Origin: Acidimicrobiia bacterium
GTDB taxonomy: Bacteria; Actinomycetota; Acidimicrobiia; UBA5794; JAOTWH01
DNA length: 5,198 bases
Direction: 5' to 3'
NCBI GenBank assembly: GCA_029863035.1
Contig: JAOTWH010000159.1
Span: forward strand, 1 to 5,198
In this document: positions 1-4,470 of the stretch, piece by piece
How the letters are laid out: each line of letters begins with the position of its first letter
How positions within the stretch are numbered: the stretch's first letter is position 1
The notes under the pieces: generated by a model
Databases searched by the model: none
What the model was told of the DNA's origin: nothing
The model's input: only the letters and a program-made list of their open reading frames with translations
Program-made: the position numbers and the translations under genes

Positions 1-306
1 AAGATCTCGTCCGTGGAGATCGAGAGGGTGGTGGGCGACGTCGGCGGAGTGGCCGAAACTGCGGCCATCGCAGTGTCGCCACCGGAGGGCGGTCCGTCGC
101 AGCTGGTCTTATTCGCTGTCGCGGGGGCAGGCGTGGAGCTGGAAGTCGATGAGGTGCGGGACGAAATGGCGATGGCTATCGCCCAACACCTCAACCCACT
201 GTTCAAGCTGCACGACGTGGTGGTGGTGGACGAACTACCCCGGACCGCTTCGGCCAAGGTGATGAGAAGAGAGCTAAGGGCTCGATACACGGAAGGCGGC
301 AGCTGA
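1..306 (+). CDS. Acyl-CoA synthetase / AMP-dependent ligase, C-terminal part (5' end outside the window)
   Basis: This is the 3' end of an AMP-binding (ANL superfamily) ligase gene, open from the first base in frame 1. The enzyme activates a carboxylic acid with ATP to an acyl-adenylate and transfers it to CoA; the substrate cannot be told from this piece. The visible part is the small mobile C-terminal domain. It starts with KISSVEIE, the segment after the hinge that is typical of the family. It ends with LPRTASAKVMRREL, the A10 motif, whose Lys would be the catalytic lysine contacting the adenylate. The more usual form has G or N just before that Lys, and here it is A. About 101 residues are in the window and several hundred should lie upstream. 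Its TGA overlaps the next gene's ATG (TGATG), which suggests an operon with translational coupling. The family is secure; the exact acid is unknown. Confidence 0.88.
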   Translation, partial: KISSVEIERVVGDVGGVAETAAIAVSPPEGGPSQLVLFAVAGAGVELEVDEVRDEMAMAIAQHLNPLFKLHDVVVVDELPRTASAKVMRRELRARYTEGGS

Positions 307-1592
307 TGGACTTCCCGGACGGATTCCTGTGGGGAACTTCGACTTCGGCCTATCAGATCGAAGGGGCATGGAACGAGGACGGACGCGGCGAGAGCATCTG
401 GGATGCCTTCGCCCGAGTACCAGGCAATACCGCCAACGGCGACACCGGTGATACCGCCTGTGATCACTACCACCGCTTTCGAGACGATGTGGCCCTCATG
501 GCGTCGCTCGGCCTGACCGCCTACCACTTCTCCATCTCCTGGCCGCGGGTCTTGCCCAACGGCCGCGGCGACATCAACCAGCGCGGCCTCGACTTCTATG
601 ACTCACTCGTGGATGAGCTGGTGGCGGCCAGCATCGCTCCTATCCCCACGCTGCACCACTGGGACCTCCCCACCGCGCTGCAAGACGGCGGCGGGTGGGC
701 GGTGCGGGACACCGTTGATGCCTTCTGCGAGTTCGCCGCCGTGGTCAGCGATCGTATCGGAGACAGGGTCCATTCGTGGATGACTATCAACGAGCCGCGG
801 GTGATCGTCCAGCTTGGCCACCAGACCGGCGAGTTCGCTCCCGGCCATACCGACCTGGCCGAGTCGCTGGCGGTTGGTCATCACCTGCTGTTGGCCCATG
901 GTCGCGCCATCCCGGTGTTGAAGGAGCGCTCGGCGGCACAGGTCGGCATCGCCCTCGATCCCAATCCGGTCGTGGCCGCATCCGACCATCCGGAGGATGT
1001 GGCCGCTGCCAAGCTGCGCGATGCCATCGAGAACAGGTGGTACCTCGATCCGCTGGCCGGGATGGGATATCCCACGGATGCCGTGGCGGCGCACGGGGTT
1101 TCACTCGACTTCGTCAGGGATGGCGACTTGGAGACCATCTCTACCCCGATGGATTTCTTGGGCGTCAACTACTACCGCCGCGAGGTGGAAGGGACCCACG
1201 GCACCGCTCCACCGTTGCCGCAGACCGACATGGGCTGGGACATCTACCCCGAAGGGCTCACCGGGCAGCTGGTCCGTCTTCATCGCGAATACCCATTCGC
1301 CGCCTACTGGGTGTCGGAGAGCGGTGCGGCGTACCCGGACGAGGTGGGTCCCGATGGAACGGTCGACGACCCGTTGCGCATCGACTACCTGAAAGGGCAC
1401 ATCGAGGCAACTGCCGCCGCGCTCGAGCAGGGTGTCCCGGTGCTGGGCTATCTGGTGTGGTCGCTGCTCGACAACTTCGAGTGGGCTTCTGGCTACGTCA
1501 AACGGTTCGGCATTGTCCACGTCGATTTCGAAACCCAAGTGCGCACCGTCAAGGCATCTGGACACTGGTACCGAGATCTGATCAGCGGCTGA
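306..1592 (+). CDS. Glycoside hydrolase family 1 beta-glucosidase (broad beta-glycosidase)
   Basis: A 428-residue retaining beta-glycosidase of family GH1, a single TIM barrel without a signal peptide and so probably cytoplasmic. It would hydrolyse beta-linked disaccharides or glycosides that have been taken up. The N-terminal GH1 signature is residues 7-20 (FLWGTSTSAYQIEG, with sugar-binding Q17). LHHWDLP is at 116-122 (H118, W119). The acid/base is E163 in TINEP. The nucleophile is E338 in WVSESGAAY. The C-terminal glycone site is WSLLDNFEW (W385, E392, W393), followed by the usual FGIVHVDF-TQ-R--K-S-WY ending. Length is slightly below the common 440-470. The residue after the nucleophile is Ser, where GH1 normally has Asn (ENG). 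The ATG start overlaps the upstream ligase stop by one base, and the N-terminus matches the family exactly. Family and reaction type are very secure; natural substrate is not known. Confidence 0.96.
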   Translation: MDFPDGFLWGTSTSAYQIEGAWNEDGRGESIWDAFARVPGNTANGDTGDTACDHYHRFRDDVALMASLGLTAYHFSISWPRVLPNGRGDINQRGLDFYDSLVDELVAASIAPIPTLHHWDLPTALQDGGGWAVRDTVDAFCEFAAVVSDRIGDRVHSWMTINEPRVIVQLGHQTGEFAPGHTDLAESLAVGHHLLLAHGRAIPVLKERSAAQVGIALDPNPVVAASDHPEDVAAAKLRDAIENRWYLDPLAGMGYPTDAVAAHGVSLDFVRDGDLETISTPMDFLGVNYYRREVEGTHGTAPPLPQTDMGWDIYPEGLTGQLVRLHREYPFAAYWVSESGAAYPDEVGPDGTVDDPLRIDYLKGHIEATAAALEQGVPVLGYLVWSLLDNFEWASGYVKRFGIVHVDFETQVRTVKASGHWYRDLISG

Positions 1593-1607
1593 CCCTCCGA
1601 AGGGTCA
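1590..1607 (+). other. Hairpin at the 3' end of the beta-glucosidase gene
   Basis: TGACCCT and AGGGTCA form a perfect 7-bp stem around the loop CCGA. The left arm begins with the stop codon of the beta-glucosidase. It lacks a T-tract, so it is at best a weak terminator or mRNA 3'-end stabiliser. Its right arm is also the left edge of repeat copy A. Confidence 0.4.
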
Positions 1608-1833
1608 GCTCCCCCATCCCCCTCGCTTCGCTCGGGTACTTCCCCCGCAAGCGGGAGAAGCGAAGAGTCCGACTCTTCCCCTCCACCGCCCGAAGGGTGG
1701 GGCATTCGGTCGGGCTCGGTCGAGTCCTGCTCGGCCTCGACTGTCGCCCTCTTCTGTGTCGCCTTCGGCGACGCTCCTGTTGTAGGTGGCTGAGGGCGAA
1801 GCCCGAGGTCGGAGGGGGAGCGGGTGCGCATCA
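1597..1833. repeat. Intergenic hairpin-rich repeat, copy A (MITE/REP-like)
   Basis: About 237 bp filling most of the gap between the beta-glucosidase and the secreted protein gene. Positions 1597-1702 align without gaps to 2411-2516 with four mismatches, and the first 70 bp are identical. The right end (1810-1833) matches 2548-2571 at 21 of 24 positions. The start carries TCAGCTCCCCC (1605-1615) and the end carries the inverted GGGGGAGC (1814-1821), so the element has short terminal inverted repeats. Inside are a hairpin CTTCCCCCGC-AA-GCGGGAGAAG with one mispair (1639-1660), CCACC/GGTGG arms (1682-1700), GTCGCC-TTC-GGCGAC and GGGC-GAA-GCCC. The reverse strand reads through as a Leu-Pro-Leu-Ala-Gly-Glu-Val peptide, a familiar spurious translation of bacterial intergenic repeats. 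It contains no credible gene. The exact ends are uncertain by some bases. Confidence 0.8.
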
Positions 1834-1882
1834 CATCAGACGCGCCGGGAACCTCATCGACTGGTCCTTGCGTCATACCTCC

Positions 1883-2398
1883 ATGAAACGATCCATTGCG
1901 ATTGCGATGCTGCTGGTGGCCTCACTGGCGGTCGGTGCCAGCTCAGTCTCCGCCCTCAGCTGTGCAGAGCCGGAGCACTTCGACATGGAGGCGACCATCG
2001 CTCAGGCAGATGGTGCCGCGGTTGGGACGATCACCTCCATCTCGCAAGGCAACAAGAACGACTGGGACGAGTTCGATCTAGTCCTAACCGTGCAAGTGAG
2101 CGAGGTGTACAAGGGATCCGCTCCCCCCACGCTTTATCTGGAGCGCTTCCCAACTGTCTGGGGACCCTTCTACGAGGAGGGCCAAGAGCTCGCAATGCTC
2201 ATTACCAATGATTCCGTGAGCGACGGGCAAGAGGCATTGTGCGGTCCCTGGTTCTCAGCCGACGACATGCGCCAAGCCGGCGGCGAGCCAAGCATCGCCG
2301 TAGGCGAGCCCTATCCGCCGCCCCAGCCCGCTCCCTGGAACTTCTTCGGTTTCCTCAGCGGCTTGTTCGACTTCTTCCGCTTCATCCTCACCTTCTAG
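1883..2398 (+). CDS. Secreted NTR/TIMP-like small protein with aromatic C-terminal tail
   Basis: A 171-residue exported protein of no certain function. The N-terminus MKRSIAIAMLLVASLAVGAS is a classic Sec signal peptide, with likely cleavage near residue 24 (SVSA). The mature part begins LSCAEPEH, then has a beta-strand pattern with ADGAAVGTITSI, LVLTVQVSEVYKG, a run ending EEGQELAMLI, and a second Cys in ALCGPWF (C27 and C120 could pair). This order resembles the bacterial netrin/TIMP-like OB-fold family of secreted proteins; that call is from pattern only. After a Pro-rich linker (PYPPPQPAP) the protein ends in a very aromatic tail (residues 152-171, eight Phe). The tail could insert in or lie on the membrane, but lacks a basic end. 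ATG 1883 is chosen because the signal peptide starts there; the long open frame upstream only crosses the beta-glucosidase out of frame. No clear Shine-Dalgarno is visible. The gene stands alone between two repeats. Confidence 0.75.
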   Translation: MKRSIAIAMLLVASLAVGASSVSALSCAEPEHFDMEATIAQADGAAVGTITSISQGNKNDWDEFDLVLTVQVSEVYKGSAPPTLYLERFPTVWGPFYEEGQELAMLITNDSVSDGQEALCGPWFSADDMRQAGGEPSIAVGEPYPPPQPAPWNFFGFLSGLFDFFRFILTF

Positions 2399-2410
2399 AT
2401 TCTTAGCCGC

Positions 2411-2577
2411 CCGAAGGGTCAGCTCCCCCATCCCCCTCGCTTCGCTCGGGTACTTCCCCCGCAAGCGGGAGAAGCGAAGACTCTGATTCTTTCCCTCCAC
2501 CGCCCGAAGGGTGGGGGAGGCGCCGCAGTGCTCGAAGAGCACGTAGGCGGAGGGGGAGCTGATGTGCATCAGCTCTC
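2411..2577. repeat. Intergenic hairpin-rich repeat, copy B (MITE/REP-like)
   Basis: Second copy of the element seen at 1597-1833, in the same orientation and starting 12 bases after the stop of the secreted protein gene. It has an 11-bp perfect terminal inverted repeat, TCAGCTCCCCC (2419-2429) and GGGGGAGCTGA (2552-2562). The variable right arm differs fully from copy A and is shorter. It holds a perfect GTGCTC-GAA-GAGCAC hairpin (2528-2542) where copy A has other GAA/TTC-loop hairpins. The right edge is a strong hairpin, GAGCTGATG and CATCAGCTC (2556-2575). No gene is credible here; reverse-strand frames give the same spurious peptide as in copy A. The hairpins may also end or stabilise the transcript of the secreted protein gene. 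Confidence 0.82.
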
Positions 2578-2580
2578 GAC

Positions 2581-2615
2581 GAGAAACGAGAAACGAGAAC
2601 CGACTTGGAAAGTCG
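2581..2615. repeat. GAGAAAC heptamer tandem and small hairpin
   Basis: GAGAAAC occurs twice and then as GAGAACC (2581-2601), a 7-bp tandem array. It is followed at once by CGACTT-GGA-AAGTCG, a 6-bp stem (2601-2615). The array abuts the right edge of repeat copy B and may belong to a longer version of it. No T-tract follows on either strand. Function is unknown. Confidence 0.55.
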
Positions 2616-2659
2616 AGACATGAGTCAGGAACCCTTCAAATGTCAATCCAGCCCAGGAG

Positions 2660-2848
2660 TCAGGCGCTGGATTTGCTGGGTCGGGACGGAGCCTGGAGTC
2701 TGCGGCCGAGGTGCTCGAGCCATCTGCCGACGCCTCGGCGGATGTCGAGGGTCTCGCCGCCCGTCGCCGCCGCCAGGCGATGATGCTCGGCAAGGCGACG
2801 GTCGCGGTCTTGATTGAGCGCTGTGGCGAGTCCGATGTTGGTGAACAT
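2660..2848 (-). CDS. Small basic protein of unknown function, divergent from the Rrf2 gene
   Basis: A 62-residue protein beginning MFTNIGLATALNQDRDRRLA. I do not recognise a family. It has a short apolar start, then a charged, probably helical body rich in Arg, Leu and His, and a Ser/Pro/Lys tail; there is no Cys and no transmembrane segment. The start is fixed by a perfect AGGAGG on the minus strand (2855-2860), six bases before ATG. A longer in-frame reading to 2935 has no such site. A promoter, TTGCAT-18 bp-TATATT, lies upstream on the minus strand. The gene is transcribed away from the Rrf2 regulator at 3042, so joint control is likely. The upstream region and first codons recur in diverged form at 4259-4339, which supports that this is a real gene. 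The product may be a small partner or target of the regulator, but nothing in it proves a function. Confidence 0.68.
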   Translation of the reverse strand: MFTNIGLATALNQDRDRRLAEHHRLAAATGGETLDIRRGVGRWLEHLGRRLQAPSRPSKSSA

Positions 2849-2905
2849 TTCGTTCCTCCTGAGATCGCCGAAAGCCTGTATCAAGAAAGCAAGGTGTGTT
2901 GAGGC

Positions 2906-2935
2906 AATATACTCTATGTACTGGCAAGAATGCAA
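2906..2935 (-). promoter_or_regulatory. Promoter of the small minus-strand gene
   Basis: On the minus strand TTGCAT (complement of 2930-2935) and TATATT (complement of 2906-2911) are separated by 18 bp, a good sigma-70-type arrangement inside an AT-rich patch. Transcription would start about 50 bases before the ATG at 2848. The -10 box and the adjoining TGCCTC are conserved in the second copy of the region (TATGCT-GCCTC near 4331-4339). The stretch could therefore also hold a regulator site. Confidence 0.5.
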
Positions 2936-3026
2936 CTAATTTAATTATATTCCTGCTACAGGTTTAGATATAGGTGGTTGCTTCGAATACTATGAGCGGC
3001 CGGTAGCTCTACCCCACCACCAGAAG

Positions 3027-3041
3027 TAGAATCACCGAACC
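3027..3041 (+). promoter_or_regulatory. Possible -10 element and near-leaderless start of rrf2
   Basis: TAGAAT (3027-3032) lies nine bases before the rrf2 ATG and no Shine-Dalgarno is present in the 20 bases before it. A transcript starting at or within a few bases of the ATG would fit the leaderless genes common in actinobacteria. The preceding CCCACCACCAG (3013-3023) is conserved in the second copy (4403-4413), where TAGAGC stands seven bases before ATG. No good -35 box is seen, so this call is tentative. Confidence 0.35.
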
Positions 3042-3530
3042 ATGCAACTCAAGCTCAAGCGCAAAGGCGACTACACGGTGCGGGCCATGATCTCGGTGGC
3101 CCGCCACTGGGGGGTGGGGTTCCGCCAGGGGCGCCAGATCGCCGCCGAGATGGAGATCCCCTACAAGTTCTTGACCCAGATCCTGGCCGAGCTGGTCGGC
3201 AAGGGGCTCTTGGTGGCCAAACACGGGCCCGCCGGGGGCTACGCCTTGGCCCGACCTCCCACCGACATCACGCTGTTGGACGTGGTGGAAGCGGGCGAAG
3301 GCCCCGCCACCTTCAACCATTGCGTGTTGCGCGACGGTCCCTGTGATTGGGAGGAGACCTGTCCCGTCCACGACACCTGGTCCCGGGCTCAGGCCGCCCT
3401 GGCCAAAGAGCTTGCCTCGACGACGCTGGCCGATCTGGCGGGCATCGACGCCGCCATCGAGGCCGGTGGCTATCAATCCGAGGCTCCGTCCCATCGCGAC
3501 AGCACCGAGCGCCACGGGGAGCGCAACTAG
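3042..3530 (+). CDS. Rrf2-family transcriptional regulator (probable Fe-S cluster sensor)
   Basis: A 162-residue Rrf2/IscR/NsrR-type repressor. The N-terminal winged helix-turn-helix covers about residues 5-75: GDYTVRAMISVARH for helix 1, the recognition region PYKFLTQILAELVGKG, and the wing HGPAGGYALARPPTDITLLDVV. Three cysteines, C94, C101 and C107 (C-x6-C-x5-C), sit where this family binds an iron-sulphur cluster. The regulator could therefore respond to iron-sulphur status, nitric oxide or redox change. The spacing differs slightly from the C-x5-C-x5-C I recall for IscR, so the exact subfamily is not assigned. The C-terminal 50 residues are Ala-rich and then polar and probably disordered. 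The start is supported by conservation of ATG and the next 14 codons at 4427. The gene is divergent from a 62-residue protein gene and ends at a strong terminator, so it is likely monocistronic. Autoregulation through the shared intergenic region is likely but not shown. Confidence 0.93.
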   Translation: MQLKLKRKGDYTVRAMISVARHWGVGFRQGRQIAAEMEIPYKFLTQILAELVGKGLLVAKHGPAGGYALARPPTDITLLDVVEAGEGPATFNHCVLRDGPCDWEETCPVHDTWSRAQAALAKELASTTLADLAGIDAAIEAGGYQSEAPSHRDSTERHGERN

Positions 3531-3567
3531 GACGCCCGAAGTGCTTCCATCGCCCACGGAGAGGGCT

Positions 3568-3606
3568 GGGCCAGCGTGACCTCAGGCGAGGTCACGGCCC
3601 GGTTTT
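3568..3606 (+). terminator. Intrinsic terminator of rrf2
   Basis: GTGACCTC-AGGC-GAGGTCAC is a perfect 8-bp stem (3576-3595). It is extended by GGGCC and GGCCC (3568-3572 and 3596-3600) with a three-base bulge, and is followed by GGTTTT. It lies 38 bases after the rrf2 stop. The T-run is on the plus strand only, so it ends rrf2 transcription. Confidence 0.82.
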
Positions 3607-3813
3607 CCAGTAGTGCTCGAGACAGACTGGCTGAACTTCAAGACGGACAGGCCCGATGGCTTTGCTCGGTCATGCATCGCTGCCTTTGACCGGAGGTAAA
3701 CGCGGTCCAGGCGGGGCATTCATGCCAAGTCACACGGCAAGTCACATTTGGGGTATCTGAGGAGGTTTCCAGGAGGGGGCCGAGGGATTCTTTGTCCACG
3801 CAAATATGACAAG
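3607..3813. other. Gene-free stretch between the rrf2 terminator and the CMD remnant
   Basis: No frame here looks like protein on either strand; the open frames are antisense or cross the CMD remnant out of frame. The one visible structure is a 9-bp direct repeat, CAAGTCACA at 3726-3734 and 3738-3746 (12-bp period). It could be the decayed downstream flank of the broken CMD gene. Confidence 0.5.
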
Positions 3814-3930
3814 CTAGGACTGGCGAATCTCGTATCCCAGCTCGTCTATCCAGTCCTCCGGCTCCAGCCCCAGCCCGTCGGCGATGCGGTTGATGTAGTT
3901 GTACCACCTACCGACTGGCTCAACGGGGCA
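3814..3930 (-). pseudogene. C-terminal remnant of an AhpD-like / carboxymuconolactone decarboxylase gene
   Basis: The minus strand reads WYNYINRIADGLGLEPEDW and then IDELGYEIRQS before TAG (3814-3816). The NYINRIADGLG stretch resembles the C-terminal helix of CMD/AhpD-like and peroxidase-related proteins, in the typical Asn-(x)-Ile-Asn-Arg-(x2)-Asp-(x)-Leu-Gly form; this is recall of the family pattern, not a search. Upstream in this frame a TAA (3931-3933) closes the reading. There is no start codon, no room for the CxxC active site, and the match begins near 3906. It is in the same strand and, by chance or not, the same frame as the CMD N-terminus at 4456-4554. The two are best read as the ends of one gene whose middle, about 120 codons, is lost. 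Confidence 0.5.
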
Positions 3931-4000
3931 TTAGCTAATCAGCCCGTCACCCCCCAGCCTGACACCCGGCCGAGTCAGGCGTGGCTGCGAAGCCGGAATA

Positions 4001-4045
4001 CAGCTGCATCTTCCATCCGCCCCAGAACAGCTGCATTTTCAATCC
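4001..4045. repeat. Short imperfect tandem repeat, 27-bp period
   Basis: CAGCTGCATCTTCCATCC (4001-4018) recurs as CAGCTGCATTTTCAATCC (4028-4045), 16 of 18 identical. The rest of each 27-bp unit is not conserved. The second unit covers the stop codon of the small minus-strand frame at 4039-4209. Origin is unknown. Confidence 0.55.
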
Positions 4046-4209
4046 CCTTGAGGCTCAAGAACTCGAACTTCCGGCGCTAGTTCCTGCGTCCGGCGCTTGA
4101 GCTGGCCGGGTTGCCCGATGATGCGACGGCGAATATCTGGCGACATTACGCAGGCTCGGCTTTGGCCCAGGTGATCCGAAACGTCCTCGATGCTCATTCC
4201 CTTAGCCAT
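4039..4209 (-). CDS. Possible 56-residue protein, uncertain; may be junk within the insert
   Basis: Minus-strand frame MAKGMSIEDVSDHLGQSRAC through to LEPQGD, 56 residues, charged and Arg-rich, with no family I recognise. In its favour, AAAGGA lies six bases before ATG on the minus strand. The ATG also overlaps the stop of a 19-codon frame (ATGGCTAA), as in coupled genes. Against it, it lies within the sequence that interrupts the CMD gene, next to truncated copies of other genes, and codon use is not strongly biased. It does not resemble the intact 62-residue protein at 2660-2848. Confidence 0.3.
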   Translation of the reverse strand: MAKGMSIEDVSDHLGQSRACVMSPDIRRRIIGQPGQLKRRTQELAPEVRVLEPQGD

Positions 4210-4261
4210 ATTGGTTCCTTTCCCTAATGGAACAAGGTGTTTGACCGATGGTGGGTCCCAT
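4202..4261 (-). pseudogene. Truncated second copy of the small divergent gene (19 codons)
   Basis: Reads MGPTIGQTPCSIRERNQYG and stops. The first residues align with MFTNIGLAT of the intact small gene at 2660-2848 (Met, then Ile-Gly at the same positions). The DNA just before it aligns well: GGCTTTCGG, a purine-rich ribosome site GAGGAAGGA and the -10 region all occur in the same order. Homology fades after about nine codons. It is most simply a decayed 5' end, though a short leader peptide coupled to the frame at 4209 cannot be excluded. Confidence 0.45.
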
Positions 4262-4351
4262 CAGTCCTGGTTCCTTCCTCAACAATCCCGCCGCCCGAAA
4301 GCCCGGATTCAACAGGGAGAGGTATGTGGAGGCAGCATACTCTAATAGGAA

Positions 4352-4372
4352 GCTAGAATACCAGTATCTAGC
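4352..4372. promoter_or_regulatory. Operator-like inverted repeat GCTAGA-N9-TCTAGC
   Basis: Perfect 6-bp arms GCTAGA and TCTAGC with nine bases between, in the AT-rich spacer of control-region copy 2. With one bulged base the arms extend to GCTAGATAC/GTATCTAGC. Its size suits a dimeric regulator. No equally good repeat is seen at the matching place in copy 1, so it is not shown to be the Rrf2 site. Confidence 0.35.
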
Positions 4373-4426
4373 CGATATTAATGTGGGTTAATGGAAACTT
4401 GACCCACCACCAGTAGAGCCCCAACA

Positions 4427-4470
4427 ATGCAACTCAAGCTCAAACGCAAAGGCGACTACACGGTTCGGGC
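4427..4470 (+). pseudogene. Truncated rrf2 copy (first 15 codons only)
   Basis: Encodes MQLKLKRKGDYTVRA, identical in protein to the start of the intact rrf2 at 3042; the two base changes are silent. At 4470 the sequence switches to the antisense of the CMD gene start, so no DNA-binding domain remains. The frame happens to stay open to 4630, but that part is antisense to CMD and tetR and has no Rrf2 character. Confidence 0.75.

Larger units (their letters stand above)
2846..3085. repeat. Divergent small-gene/rrf2 control region, copy 1 (intact)
   Basis: The start of the small minus-strand gene, its promoter, the AT-rich spacer and the first 44 bases of rrf2. A diverged direct copy lies at 4259-4470. 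Shared blocks are CCGAAAGCC (2868-2876), the -10 region with GAGGCA and ATACTCTA (2901-2915), CCCACCACCAG (3013-3023) and the first 44 coding bases (42 identical). The 2868-2911 block matches 4295-4339 at about 33 of 44 positions with one gap. Confidence 0.8.
4259..4470. repeat. Divergent small-gene/rrf2 control region, copy 2 (truncated, diverged)
   Basis: Direct repeat of 2846-3085, about 1.39 kb away. Conserved blocks are CCGAAAGCC (4295-4303), GAGGCA and ATACTCTA around 4329-4345, CCCACCACCAG (4403-4413) and the first 44 bases of rrf2 (4427-4470; 42 identical, both changes silent). The spacer between is shorter than in copy 1 (88 against 131 bp from -10 block to ATG) and its AT-rich part is not alignable. 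The right edge is a sharp junction with CMD coding sequence near 4470. Confidence 0.78.

Noticed and set aside
1493..1876. Minus-strand 127-codon frame through repeat copy A
   Set aside because: It is a translation of the hairpin repeat, and the same peptide core appears from copy B. It is also antisense to the end of the beta-glucosidase.
776..2398. A 540-codon plus-strand open frame joining the beta-glucosidase region to the secreted protein
   Set aside because: Up to about 1880 it is out of frame with a clear GH1 gene and then crosses repeat copy A. Only the last 171 codons, from ATG 1883 with a signal peptide, look like protein.
1597..2577. CRISPR array
   Set aside because: Only two long copies, 814 bp apart, with a gene between them; no short regular repeat and spacer pattern.
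2255..2621. Two minus-strand frames across repeat copy B
   Set aside because: Both contain the spurious repeat peptide and lack a ribosome site.
3009..3557. Minus-strand 182-codon frame opposite rrf2
   Set aside because: Antisense shadow of a well-supported Rrf2 gene; Gly- and Val-rich composition is typical of GC-rich shadows.
3726..3746. CAAGTCACA direct repeat as origin iterons
   Set aside because: Only two units, no replication gene or AT-rich unwinding region nearby.
3748..4080. 110-codon plus-strand frame
   Set aside because: It is antisense to the CMD remnant and the small minus-strand frame, has low-complexity composition, and has no family features.
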